This document shows positions 32,371 to 42,984 of a stretch of DNA of 64,000 nucleotides, piece after piece (the stretch's first letter is position 1; the number at the start of each line of letters is the position of its first letter). This stretch comes from Acanthococcus lagerstroemiae. Its lineage: Eukaryota; Arthropoda; Insecta; Hemiptera; Eriococcidae. The notes beneath the pieces are model-generated. The model was not told where the DNA came from, did no database searches, and saw only the letters and a program-made list of their open reading frames with translations. The DNA is taken from positions 42,280,001 to 42,344,000 of the forward strand of contig CM063106.1 of the NCBI GenBank assembly GCA_031841125.1. The letters are read 5' to 3'. Made by a program: the position numbers and the translations under genes.

Positions 32371-33509
32371 GGATGAAACGGAAAATTTAGCTCGGTTTAA
32401 ACGTTGTTTTCACAGAATTATCGAACGCAGAAGGCTAACTGGTGACCAAATATACAACTACGATGAAACTGGCCTCTATTATCGAATGGTACAAACCAAA
32501 ATACAAGCGTCGAAAGAAGGGAGCTCTGCTCCTGGGTATAAAAAAGTAAGGACAGACTGACTGTATTAGCTTGTATTAATGTCACAGGCACCTACAGATT
32601 GAAACTTGAAGTCATTGCGGCAACTGAAAGAACCCGAGAGTATTAAAAAAAATAGTAAATTACTCCCTACCCAACCGCATGGATGTGCTCCGAAACATTC
32701 AGATCCTGATTCAAAACTAAATTTGTCCCTGCTGTTGAGGCACTTCTAAGGTAGAAAAATTTGCCAAGGAAAGTTTTTTTAAAAAAAATCTCGGATAACG
32801 CACCTTAGCACCCCAACGTGAAATATTTAGGAGACGGCGGTATATCGGCAATTCATATGGCGCCCCCTCTGTTTGCTAACCGATAGACGAAGTGGTGTCA
32901 GAGTCTTTGAAAAGAAAGCATCGAAAGTGAACCTCTGGGGAGAACCCTTTCAGATAACAATACCAATAGTTATAATGCTGAAAAGCGTGAACATTTTGGA
33001 TATGTCATCAATGGGACATGCGAGACGTAGAATCAAGTTGAACCAATTGCAATAATTAAATCGGGGTGTAAATTTTTAGACCATAAAACGAGTAATGAGT
33101 GCAATGGTGAAAAAACTGAAGAACGTTACTATCTAGAGGAGTTAGATACTGGAAATACCAACCTGCTCTTCTTATTGTCTCAAATACCAGGAAGTACGAC
33201 AATTGAAAAAGTGACGTTGCAGATTGGATGGCAGCAGATGATAATGTCGAGCTTAGTGAGGATGACATCATTGACTCAGTAACGGATTTGACAGGAAAGG
33301 AAGATGATGAAAAGACAGATGATTCGATTGTACCAAATATACGACTCACTCATGCTGAAGCACTTCTGGCTCTGGAAACTTCCCTCGCTTACGTTGAATC
33401 TCGAAATGAGACTACACTAGCCGATATTGTTTCATTCCGACGATTGAGGAATATTGCGGCCAAAAAAAAGTTACAGAGAAGCTTTCAAATAGGCTACCCT
33501 CCCAAATGA
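32371..33509 (+). pseudogene. Tigger/jerky-like (pogo) DDE transposase relic
   Basis: The + strand reads the RNase-H-like core of jerky/Tigger transposases. FHRIIERRRLTGDQIYNYDE contains the first catalytic Asp within YN.DETG (about 32455), followed by APGYKK and LTVLACINVTGTY. After stops and frameshifts come KFVPAVEALLR (about 32720) and the second catalytic box DNAP*HPN (about 32800). The C-terminal tail (33195-33509) ends SLAYVESRNET...RRLRNIA, typical of these proteins. The N-terminal CENP-B helix-turn-helix is not found. At least four disablements. The final 94-codon open stretch survives by chance. Confidence 0.75.
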
Positions 33510-34161
33510 TGATATATTTTGAACAGATTTCCCTCAATTTTTTGATTTTTTCTGTATGTATGCGCTGCAAACTACCTCAATAAATAAATTGCCTGTAAAT
33601 TACTGTTAAGTGTTGTACAAATACATTGCTCCATGATATCTTCCCAACAGTTTTCTAGTTCCACGGGACTGACTGACTGGACTGTCTATAGACAGACCGA
33701 CAGACAAGATGACATTCTCATGTCGGCGCAGTCCGCAAAGCAAGGACGTGAAAATGCTCTCCCGTAGTTTCAGACTCGTCTGCAAGATGTTTATCCACTT
33801 CTTTGAGATCACCTGGTTTGCCAGTGCTTCTCATAAATAACTGTTTTATGGAATCGAAGGCTTTACTAAAGTCTACAAAGATCATGTACACCCCAATCCA
33901 ACCCCTTTAAAAGTAAGGGTATGCAAACTTATCTACATGTGGTCGAGGTAGGTTGCCTACTTACCAGATGGAAGGGGAGGGGGTCTCATTACAAAAGAGA
34001 CACCCTTGTATAACCTCGGATAACATCAAATAAAATTAATTTTTATTCAATTTCCGTCAACGGCTAACGGTCTTCAGCCGATGTAAGAAGACGAATTCTT
34101 TCGGAAAATTTCACATCCACATATATATACACACTCTCCATTAAATGCAGAATAATAATAA
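33510..34161. other. Unassigned interval
   Basis: Downstream of the transposase relic; no clear right terminus was found. The last part (about 34020-34160, ending in AATAATAAT) is likely family A sequence preceding the insertion at 34164. Confidence 0.35.
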
Positions 34162-35487
34162 TAGGGTGGTTGTGGTATAGATTTCGTTTTTTGAGCTTAA
34201 CTCGGGCAATTTTAATCGAAATTAGTTCGCGTTGGCAGCGGTGGCAGCCTTTGTATAGCGTGTGTAGCAAGATGCTACACCCCAAAACAGCTTGCTACAC
34301 CTCGGAAAAACGTTTGCTACACCTCAAAAATGTTTGCTACATCCCGAAAAATCTCCCTTTGTTTAGAACTTTTTAATCCAAAATCATCTTCATCTAAGAG
34401 CACAGAGTACAGACAGGTTTTACTGTTATAGTAAAATAAGTAAAGAATTTTTGCGTTCAAGAACAACTTCTTTTTTTTGGGGGGGGGGGCGATTTTGGTG
34501 ATAGGAGCCCCTGAAACTATCTTAAAATTTTTGCTACACCCCGAAAAATCATCAATTTTTTACTCTCATCAAAATGGGGTTTTGCTACACCTCAAAAAAA
34601 TCTAGGCTGCCACCGCTGCGCGTTGGCACGAATCGATGAGAAACTTATTCCTCTATTACATATAAAAAAGGCAATTTTTTTTAAATGGACGGTTGGTTTA
34701 CAATGTGAAAAAACCTGATGTTACTTTTTTTGGCCAACTATCAGGTGGGATAGATACCACTACCTGAAATACCCCCAAGAAAGACCACAGGAATGCTGGA
34801 ATTAATGAAATCTTTGTATTCTCATATAGTACACATACTTTTAAAAGCAATTTAAAGTCAGTTTTGGCAAAATTTACCAATTCTTACGAATATATGACAA
34901 AATAAGTAAAGTAAGTTGAAATGAATTAAAAATTTAAGTCATCGGAGAAATTGACGATTTTTAAACACAGAACTTCGGAGAACTTTCAGTTTGATTTCCG
35001 AACGTAAGCTCGAGGCATGCTATACCAAAAGAATGAAAAAAATACCATAAATAATCGTAATAAAATGTTTCACAATGTGGCATCTGTCCCGGGCAAGAAG
35101 TGTGGCAACTATCCCAAAGTATGCCACCTTTCCTTATAATATCAGAATCGTAACCGACTGCGGTAAATTTACTAAAATATGTTAGTTTAGGGTCTGTACT
35201 TATGTATTTGGTACTTAGTCGCCTTTTGGAATCATTTTTTATCTTCCAAAAATTGCGTCGAAAAATCTCTTGTAAAAGAATCCCGTACTTTTTTGAACAA
35301 TTTTTTTTTTCCAGATGATTATAATATCACGTTATCATCAACTGTCACAGATGAAAACTTTATCACAGACACTAGTCACCTTTAGGTATAAATTGTACTA
35401 ATTAGTTTTCAAAAAGCTCCCATAGGGAGCGCTGGGGCAGAAGCGGGGCATCTATCCCACGTAGGCATCTATACCACGACCACCCTA
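34162..35487. mobile_element. 1.3-kb TA-flanked TIR element
   Basis: Element 34164-35485. The left end GGGTGGTTGTGGTATAGAT and the right end (reverse complement GGGTGGTCGTGGTATAGAT) are inverted, with TA duplicated at 34162-34163 and 35486-35487. GGGATAGAT/GGCATCTATCCC motifs recur inside (34747, 35080, 35445). No transposase. It contains a nested hAT MITE and is itself inserted in family A: flanks AATAATAATA and TTTGGAAAGATTGGAAG rejoin to match 54643-54665. Confidence 0.75.
34228..34626. mobile_element. Nested hAT MITE with perfect 8-bp TSD
   Basis: A 383-bp element (34236-34618) with perfect 14-bp inverted ends CAGCGGTGGCAGCC and exact CGCGTTGG duplications (34228-34235, 34619-34626). The body carries about six copies of TTGCTACACC(T/C)C(A/G)AAAAA. 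It lies inside the TA element at 34164-35485 and is the youngest of three nested insertions. Confidence 0.95.
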
Positions 35488-36000
35488 TTTGGAAAGATTG
35501 GAAGTATATGTTAAGTAGTCCAATTTGATGTCAGAGACTTCACATTATCAGAAAGGAGGGCGTAAGTTCTGTTATCAGGGTGTTTAGTCCATTGTCGTGG
35601 TAAAATTTTGACTAGTGCATGAATATATACACCTTATACATTTTTCAGCACAACAAATGGCAATACTGGTACAGTCTTGATTCCTGAACACGATCTAGGT
35701 GCCAGATCGTAGTCACTAGCTCATGTGATAACACAATTTCCAAAAATTTCCTGAAAAAGGAAATTCTTGAAGCTGTTCTGTCCACAGTCGTCGATATCAG
35801 TGATCTATGTACAGGATGTCTGTCGTCATGGACAACAGTCGTCCACATCTCTAAATTTTGATGCTCCTGCTCTGTAAACTTGTTCAATATTTTCTACTTC
35901 GTACAAACTAAACATTATACATAAGAAACGAAACCTTAATATTTTTAGTTTTTGGAGAATGACCCATATTCTCACATCAGCTATAAGAGTGTATCGTTTC
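35488..36000 (+). mobile_element. Family A fragment, copy with 3' segment
   Basis: 35488-35610 matches 54645-54775 (GATTGGAAGTA(T/C)ATGTTAAG...GTCCATTGTCGTG). 35670-35970 matches 59725-60055 (TTGATTCCTGAACA, GATGCTCCTGCTCTGTAAA, GGAGAATGACCC). No known domain. Confidence 0.65.
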
Positions 36001-36768
36001 ACTTATCGTCACAGATATCTATCTCTCATGCCTCGCACTACTTTAAGCAGATTTCAGTTGGAAGTATACGAAGAATTTCTTTTCGAGTGCAATTTCGTTC
36101 AAATTTATGTAGGCTACCTACACTCGTTACTACCGAATAGGAAAATGCCCTTAATAATAATCACGAAAAAATAAAATGGAAAGAAAAGAAGAAGAGAGCA
36201 ATAAATGGGTTGATATGGCGGGGAAGTGAGCTACCTGATGGCTGTTGTTTTGGTGCCGTGATAGCGGAGGATATTGGCCTTATTACACGCGGACCACACA
36301 AGACGAGTTGACTAGTTGAGATATTGAGTATGTTAATGTTAATAATAATAGTAATAATAATTGTAGCGCCACTGTAAAATGTATGCGGTATCCGAACTTT
36401 TTTTATTTTTTTCGTTTTACGAATTTTACGAATTTCGAGTAAGAAGAATTTTTTGTTTATCATGTAAATTACCGCACGTACGAATCGAATACACGACTCG
36501 TAAGAATTGACTGTCGCCGTGAATAAATTACCATCTAAGGTCTGAGATGTGGCTAATATACTCTACGCGGCCTTTTCTCGCTTAATTAGCAGACGAGGAA
36601 GATTTAGGTGACATTACACTGTGCTGCTCAGCGTTAGCGTTTTCGTCGATCGAATCGATAGTGCAACCTCCGCTTCAACCTGTGCAAAGAATCTTCGAAG
36701 TCACATCGTCTCAACTCATCCGCTATCTTCGGCACTAACGACTGAAAATTGAGTGATTAATTTTCCCA
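36001..36768. other. Unassigned interval
   Basis: Includes an AAT-rich tract (36335-36362). No supported gene. Confidence 0.35.
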
Positions 36769-36943
36769 AAGCTGAGCGCAACTATAGCGTAGCCAAAAGG
36801 GGTATCTAGACCCCCTTTGCGGCTTCGTCAAAGAGTGTTTTTTTTTTAATTTTAGCACTCCTTTTAACACCTCCTCCCCTTTAGTCGAGACCAGATCTCC
36901 CCCCCCCCTTGAAGACCAAGCAGGTCACGCCACTGAAGCCGAG
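36769..36943. mobile_element. Probable hAT MITE
   Basis: Element about 36777-36935. The left part TATAGCGTAGCCA pairs with the right end (reverse complement CAGTGGCGTGACC). Candidate TSDs AAGCTGAG and AAGCCGAG differ by one base. It has T- and C-runs inside, like the MITEs at 1550 and 25970. Confidence 0.6.
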
Positions 36944-37569
36944 AACAGTTACAGTAGGAGAGTAATTAACCTACAAATCACGAGCCAAACAGACGGATAT
37001 ATGCGGCGACAAATTTACGCAAATGTGTCCAGAAGCAAATCAATAAAACAACAAAAATTGTATCAAATTTCTCCTAATTCTTCATTAAAGCACGTGCCTG
37101 AAATTTTGATCTACACTCAAATTTTCTGCCAAGAGCTACCTTTTTGAGATACTTCAAAAAAATAATAAATCGTGATTTCTTCATTTCTGGTATTTTTGCA
37201 GGTATTTAAAAACTGAAGATAGAGTCTTTTCTTGACTTTACCATCTTGTTTTTCCAATTTTGCCCAAACACTTCAATTTATTATGACCTTCCATTGTAGT
37301 TGCAAGTTCATTTCTCACAAATCCATTCTTTTATATGAGTCACTTACAAACACTGCATTTTATTGAACTAATCCAAGCAAATCTTCTGCTTTATTGCAAC
37401 TAGAGATTGACTGTATGTCCCATTACTAAACTGAGGACATGCGCTTGGTAATGTGTGTAAATGGCATTTTTAATTCTGCTTTTTAGCCTTTTAAATTCAC
37501 CTTTCATGTTAGATGCGCCAGAAGATTTCCTTCAAACTTTTGTTGAAAATTTATCTCAAGCACAATATT
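36944..37569. other. Unassigned interval
   Basis: AT-rich, no feature recognised. Confidence 0.35.
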
Positions 37570-37795
37570 CAATTCAATTCGATTAGATTTATTAGCTCCT
37601 TGCCCACTGAGCCTAAGCTCGGTTGCAGTACAGTTGTTTTTGGGCCCCCTTAAAACTTTACTTTCGGCTGGCCCCTGGCGATCGCCAGGTAGCTACCCGA
37701 GCCAGTTCGACACTGCTCGTGGAATGGGAATTGAACGCGAAGATCACACCTTATATATTAACGAGAATACACGAGCAATAACGCAGTGACCAGTG
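37570..37795 (-). mobile_element. Possible tRNA-derived SINE, minus strand
   Basis: On the minus strand a box A-like TGGTCACTGCG lies near 37790 and a box B-like CGTTCAATTCCCATT near 37735, followed by a GC-rich body with the palindrome CCTGGCGATCGCCAGG and an AATTGAATTGAATA tail. The A-to-B spacing is longer than in a canonical tRNA, so this is tentative. Confidence 0.35.
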
Positions 37796-37857
37796 ATGGA
37801 TTCAAATACGCACAATTGTGTTCCAGCTCCCTTCATGTTCAAGTTTACTCTACTCGC

Positions 37858-37874
37858 AAAAAAAAAAAAAAAAA
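37858..37874. repeat. Poly-A tract
   Basis: A run of about 17 A within unassigned sequence (37796-38554), which also holds a diverged two-unit repeat of TTCGCC(A/C)(C/T)(T/C)GGTGGTAACTTCT at 38247 and 38307. Confidence 0.6.
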
Positions 37875-38554
37875 CTGCCTGGCTTCGATTATCGTGCGAC
37901 GTAGGTCTCGACACCGCACCCCCAACCAGGAATTACCCAGCTTGGGCTTGTATTAGGATTGGCGCAGTCGGTCGGACCGGACTTACCGAGAATGCTATCA
38001 AAAAACTACTCAAGTCCGAGTAGTTTTCGGTAGTATTTTCGACAAGCTTGGTAGAGTTTTTTTTAGCCGGGTCTAGAAAACTGAAAATGACTTACAAAAT
38101 TTGAAAAAAAAAAACCCACTGTGATCGATGTGTCCTAATTTAGTTTTAAGAAATTGACAATTTTTCCAGGTGCGATCAACCAAAACTAAAGAATGAAGTC
38201 TTCTACCTTTCGAATTTACTTCCCCATCCGTTTCTACACCTTCTGCATTCGCCACTGGTGGTAACTTCTAGCTTACCCTCTCTCATCCCATTCTTCACCT
38301 TGTGAATTCGCCCTCGGTGGTAACTTCTTGCTTCCGTTCGTCGATTTTTATGCCGAACTCTCTCTAAAGAACAAAATGTAAGTCGATAATTCCGCGCTAT
38401 ACCGATACACAGGTATTGTAGAAATATACTTATTGTACAGGTAAACATAAATAAATGTAGTAGTACCCAGCACCTAACACCTAGCACTCGAATTTTGGTG
38501 TAAGTGAGAATACGTGCGCGTCGAACGTGTTAACATTTTTCTTAAAATTCACAG

Positions 38555-38643
38555 AAAAGCGACAGTGCACTCGATTGTGTTTGGATGACAGCCAGTTGGC
38601 TGAATCTAGAAAGGAACAAGTTTGTTTAGCCAACACTTACACG
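38555..38643 (+). CDS. Candidate Cys-rich exon (unidentified)
   Basis: Acceptor TTCTTAAAATTCACAG ends at 38554 and donor ACG|GTACGT follows 38643. The 89-nt exon reads KRQCTRLCLDDSQLAESRKE then QVCLANTYT and ends in phase 0. Four cysteines in 30 residues and strong splice sites argue for an extracellular protein. CTRLC and VC...TY hint at von Willebrand C or Kazal-type modules, but the spacing fits neither exactly. No partner exon is certain; 42271 is the nearest Cys-rich candidate on this strand, though its phase does not join directly. Confidence 0.35.
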
Positions 38644-38822
38644 GTACGTAATCCGGTAGTCCGTCAAATGTGTAATAATTAGTCAAAACCCACCGAAACC
38701 GATGCAACGTGATGTTATCGTCCTATGTCTCGACAAATTATGGTAGTATTTTAATTTCTATCGTTAAGAAATCTATCTCATTCGGTCGTTGTCTGAATCG
38801 GGAAGCGCTGCCATCCTAAGCT

Positions 38823-39215
38823 AAAAAGACGTATCTCAGGATTTTTGCGAAAATGAGTTATTAGGTCTATGTGCATGTTCATCGTTGTTTGCATGCGATG
38901 TTACCAAGTGAAAACGACGTAACTCGATGAAATAGTGTTTCACAAGTAGAAAACAAAAAAGACGTATCTCAGTAAGTATCATCATGAAAAACTAAGCGAA
39001 TTGGACGTATGTCAGTATTGCTAAGGGAAAAAGACGTACCTCCCATTTAGAAATGAGACTCCAAGGAAAAATTAGAAAATCCTGCAAAGAATATTTATTT
39101 CACTCTAGTGATTGCATCAGCCAACAAAAAAGAAATAAGAATTGTAACAAGTCGGTGCGCAAGCGCGATTTATGAAAAACTGCTCTACTGAAAAATTATT
39201 CGGACTTGAGATACG
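38823..39215. mobile_element. Possible MITE with GACGTATCTCAG repeats
   Basis: AAAAGACGTATCTCAGG near 38823 is matched in inverse near 39202-39217 (CTTGAGATACGTGTTT). Further direct copies of GACGTA(T/C)CTC lie at 38959, 39005 and 39035. No TSD found. Confidence 0.4.
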
Positions 39216-39464
39216 TGTTTCTGGCTTAGGAGGACAGAGCGGTTCTGGACATATCACAGAAAGGGAGGGAAAAAGGCTCGCCAATATTTTCGTCATTTAA
39301 CAAAATGGCTGTAGGTGAGTTGCGGCCCGAGTACTCAATCAGTAAAAACGGGACAGGTGAATTCCGGCCCGAACTATTTTTGATGACGAGTGAATTCCGG
39401 CCCAATGATATCAGTATCGATGTTGGTGAGTTGCGGTCTATCATTTAAATATCCCATATGCAGT

Positions 39465-39602
39465 GCAGCAGATATACATATGTGGATGGGCCCTTCAAGA
39501 GTTGTCCAGACCACTACACGCAACTTTTACTGTCCACGGTTCGAAGGACTGGATTTACGTGTCATTGGCTTGTTTGTTCGTTTGTTTGATAGCTTGCTTT
39601 TT
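39465..39602 (+). pseudogene. MULE transposase relic, N-terminal part
   Basis: In shifting frames the strand reads MWMGPSR...CP.HYTQ and FTVHGSKDWIYVSLACLF. This matches the first catalytic region of MULE transposases ('W..DGTFK.CP..F.QL...HG......PL...LL'). The expected D of DGTF appears as MG, a substitution. The frame runs straight into the Penelope target duplication at 39603. Confidence 0.6.
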
Positions 39603-39624
39603 GTTGTTGTTGTTTACATCCAAA

Positions 39625-41120
39625 ACAACAATTACAAACCACTGAACTCGGACCCGACCAACAAATACCAAGCCAAACTAAAGACTATAATGAAAAACAA
39701 CAACATAAACAACAAGAAACTCGTAGAAATGAGCCCCAAGGCACCACAATTAAAAGGACTCATAAAACTACACAAAGAAGACAGACCAATAAGACCACTA
39801 ATCAACAGCATATAATCACCAAGCTACAAACTCGCAAAAACAATAGCCAAATTCATGAAAGAACACTACAACTACAGAACAGATTACAGCATAAAAAACA
39901 CAATTCAACTAAAAGACAAACTGGACAAAATAACACTAAACAACAATGACAAACTAGTATCACTGGATGTAACAAACATATGTTTGGGAACATACCGAAA
40001 CAGGAACTAACAACAATACTGACAAACAACACAGATGGAGCAGCATACGCAAACATCACAAAAGAAATCATTTACCAAAATTACTGCCAGTTTAATAACA
40101 AATATTACGAACAAACAGAAGGCCTAGCAATGGGATCACCACTGTCACCCATTCTAGCCAAAATATACATGAATAACTTTGAAAATGACATACTAAACAA
40201 CAGCAAACACAAGAAAAACATAAAGCCATGGACACGATATGTAGACGACATATTGATCATCTGGACAGAAACAGACAGACAACTAGACCAATTCCTCACA
40301 GAGACAAATAGCATAAACAACAATATAAAGTTCACAATGGAAAAAGGCAACAAGACCATCAACTATCTCGACCTTACAATACAAATAAAAGACAACAAGA
40401 TACAGTACAGCATCTACAGAAAACCCACCCACACTGACGCAATAATACCCAAAGACTCATTCCACCATCAAAACACAAAATGGCAACACTACACAACTAC
40501 TGCCACAGAGCAGTCAACATACTAAATGACAACAACCTCAGAAACAACAGAAATTAACAAAATTAAACAAATAGCAATTAACAACAAATACCAACCACAA
40601 ACAGTAGACAGAATAATTAACAAACTAACACAACCAAAAAACACAGACACCGAACCAATAACCACAAAAACAGACAAATACGCAGGAGCAATACCATTCA
40701 CAGGAACATATATGTACACACAAAATAGAAAAAATCTTCAACCAATACAACATAAAACTCGGAATCAAAAACAGACCACCTCTGATCAAACAAATAAGCA
40801 ATAACAAAACAGAAGCAAAGGACAGAAACAACAGCAGCGGAGTATACAGACTGGACTGTGAACCATGTGACATGACCTACATTGGAGAAACAGGCAGAAA
40901 ATTCATAACCAGAATCAAAGAACACGAAAAATCACAGAAGCTAAATGATGACAAATCACTGTTTGAAAAACACTGCAATGACCAGGGACACAACAATGAC
41001 AAATTGACAGAAAAGTACAAAATCCTACACACAGAAAACAACACAAGAAAAAGAAAATTAAAAGAACAACTAGAAATAATAAAGGCAAAAACAAAACAAC
41101 CTAATAAATACAGCAACTGA
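39625..41120 (+). pseudogene. Penelope reverse transcriptase plus GIY-YIG endonuclease
   Basis: The N-terminal RT part (39625-39975) reads PQLKGLIKLHKEDRPIRPLI, then a stop at about 39811, then LVSLDVTN. A 2-bp insertion near 39980 shifts frame to MFGNIPKQELTTIL. The core ORF 39980-40525 has GLAMGSPLSPILA (motif B) and the catalytic RYVDDILIIW (motif C). Further shifts occur near 40480, 40550 and 40725. The C-terminal GIY-YIG nuclease (40850-41120) reads CDMTYIGETGRKFITRIKEH. The RT-then-GIY-YIG order defines Penelope-like elements. N-terminus is missing. At least four disablements, so inactive. Confidence 0.85.
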
Positions 41121-41347
41121 CTTCCAAAGTGAGAACTTATTCCAACTAATAATATAACACCCACGGATTGGACAGACTGCACAACCACAGACAACCAATC
41201 AGAGCACACAACCAATAACAATAACCACTGATTGGACAGACTGCATATTCACAGACAACAAATAGGAACGCAAGACTAAACGGGCTCACCATACGGTACT
41301 ACCCTCGACTATAACTACAGGACCACAAGAGACAAGTCTCATTTAGG

Positions 41348-41393
41348 GTACTCCACTGATGATGGCATAACAGCCGAAAGCGCTCTGGAATAC
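41348..41393 (+). ncRNA. Hammerhead-ribozyme-like motif of the Penelope element
   Basis: The core CTGATGA (41356-41362) and GAA (41376-41378) are in place. Stem I pairs GTACTCCA (41348-41355) with TGGAATAC (41386-41393), seven of eight pairs. Stem II is GGC/GCC with loop ATAACA, but one extra U lies between the core and the stem. Stem III is the palindrome AGCGCT with no loop, followed by C at the cleavage position, as in dimeric type I hammerheads known from Penelope elements. Activity is untested; the extra U may weaken it. Confidence 0.6.
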
Positions 41394-41454
41394 AGAAGAA
41401 GGAAAAGTGAGTTGGCACACCCTACTAAAGGAAAGTTGTTGTTGTTTTTTTGCC

Positions 41455-41975
41455 CAACATGTCTACAACTACGTACCATACTGCTTTTGAATACGTTATT
41501 TCTAAGTGTGCTTCTCTTGGTACTCGATGTTCTCCTTCGGAAGTTTTCATCGTTTTGAATCAGCCATCCATAAAGCGGTACAGGAGGTGTAGCCTGCCGC
41601 TCAAATGAGAGGATGTCGATTTCATTTAGGCCAAAGTTGGTTGCGAAAAATTCAACAAATAGGTCTCACTCGAGTTTACAAGGCACAACCAAAGACACCA
41701 GAAAGTTATTTTTTGAAAAACTACTTCGACCTACCTTTTTTAAAACTGGAGATGTCATGGACTGTTTCACTGAAGACTTTATGTCGCTATTCTCGGCAGA
41801 GAACAAAAAGATTGTGCAGTTCACTGACTATATTTTCGAAACGTATATTTCTCCTGACGCAACATTTCCTCCCTGTATTTGGGCAGACTACTCCGCTAAC
41901 TGCAGTCGAATCACCAATAGTTGCGAAAGTTTTCATTCTAAATTGAACAGCTCCTTCTACAAAAGCCCATCCTAA
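41455..41975 (+). pseudogene. MULE transposase relic, C-terminal part
   Basis: After the Penelope insert the MULE resumes: TTYHTAFEYVISKCASLGTR (about 41465), PSEVFI, AIHKAVQEV, then the conserved MRGCRFHLGQSWLRKIQ (about 41605), the GC.FHLGQ...RKIQ motif of this family. In another frame follow FTDYIFETYISPDATFPP and the terminal NSCESFHSKLNSSF (the N..E..H..L motif). Two or more frameshifts. Joined to 39465-39602 it gives the domain order of one MULE transposase. Confidence 0.75.
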
Positions 41976-42270
41976 TCTCAGTCAACCTCCTCGTGGTGTC
42001 TCCTGGGTCGCGCTAATGGAGTGAGGAGTAGCTAGATACGGGGACGCAATTCGTACGTGACGTCGGGCCGGAATTCACTCGTTAGGGAAAAGGTACTGGG
42101 CCGCAATTCATACCAATTTTCACTGATAGGCCGCAACTCACCGACACCGAACAAAATTTGATCGGAATTTGCAAAACATCCACTATTGCTTTGTTCATCG
42201 ATTTATGCTATTAAAATCGACATTTTCAGTTCAAAGAATTAAGATTTCCTGTCCTCTTTTCGCAGTAATG

Positions 42271-42450
42271 GCGAGAAGAGGGTGCGAAAAGTGCATTTGC
42301 ACCGGGGAGGCTAAATTTTACTACGAGGCTGCGGAAGAACATGCAAGACCAAGAACTGACTTCGATAGAAAAAATACCAGAAAAAAGACCTTTTCATGTT
42401 ATTGGTTTTTTTTTGTTTTTTTAATGGAGTCAGGAGAGAAAATTCTTTAG
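42271..42450 (+). CDS. Candidate Cys-rich exon or ORF (unidentified)
   Basis: After the pyrimidine-rich acceptor TTTCCTGTCCTCTTTTCGCAG comes TA then ATG: MARRGCEKCICTGEAKFYYE, then AAEEHARPRTDFDRK, and the frame runs to TAG at 42448-42450. C..C.C..G spacing recalls von Willebrand C-type modules. The last 20 residues are poly-F-like and probably not coding; the real end may be an unrecognised donor. Low confidence. Confidence 0.25.
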   Translation, partial: ARRGCEKCICTGEAKFYYEAAEEHARPRTDFDRKNTRKKTFSCYWFFFVFLMESGEKIL

Positions 42451-42984
42451 GGGTGGCTAAGAAAAGTGAAGAACGAACGACACCCGGAATAGAAAAAAAA
42501 ATCAAAATTATTGCACTGTTCTCACAAAAAGTAAAATAACGTTGAAACTACGGACAGCAGGAGGGTAATCGGCACTTTCCAAACAGGTGTTGAGAAAAGT
42601 TCTACAAACTGAATCGAGTAGGTACACTTCGAAACAGGTGGAACATATTGTGACTATTATAGGTACGGTCATCGGCGTCTATGGCTGTGACCTTCTATGG
42701 TCATGTGCGAATCTCAAAACTGTATTTCAAAGTTTATTATCGAACGACGGCTTATGGTCCTATCAAAAGTGACTATATTGCTGATAGGCTGTTGGCACAA
42801 ATATTATGCCTGTTTATTTAGGTGCAGACAATTGGTTTATTAATAACACGGGTGTGGCGAGAATAAGCCGTTGTCTCGGGATTTCCTTGAACGAGACTGA
42901 TGTTAAACAATCAGCTAGTTGCTGGAAGTGGGTCGGTTTTAGACTGGAAAATTAGAGACTAGTTTATCTGTTCAGGAAAAAGGA

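Larger units (their letters stand above)
39603..41447 (+). mobile_element. 5'-truncated Penelope-like retroelement
   Basis: The insert 39616-41434 is flanked by a 13-bp repeat GTTGTTGTTGTTT on both sides (39603-39615, 41435-41447), taken as a target duplication although it is low-complexity. It contains a Penelope reverse transcriptase, a GIY-YIG endonuclease and a hammerhead-like 3' motif, in the canonical Penelope order. The body is strikingly A-rich on this strand. Confidence 0.8.
39314..42142 (+). mobile_element. MULE element with repeated subterminal motifs
   Basis: Inverted ends GGTGAGTTGCGGCC (39314 and, reversed, 42129-42142). Multiple copies of GTGAATTCCGGCCC and GTGAGTTGCGG lie near the left end (39314-39433), with their complements near the right end (42068-42142). 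Inside lies a MULE transposase relic split by a Penelope-like element. No 9-bp TSD resolved. Confidence 0.6.

Noticed and set aside
33056..33349. S-rich minus-strand frame
   Set aside because: Shadow of the acidic C-terminal tail of the Tigger/jerky-like relic on the + strand.
40105..41221. Several F/C/V-rich minus-strand frames
   Set aside because: Complement of the A-rich Penelope coding strand; shadows only.
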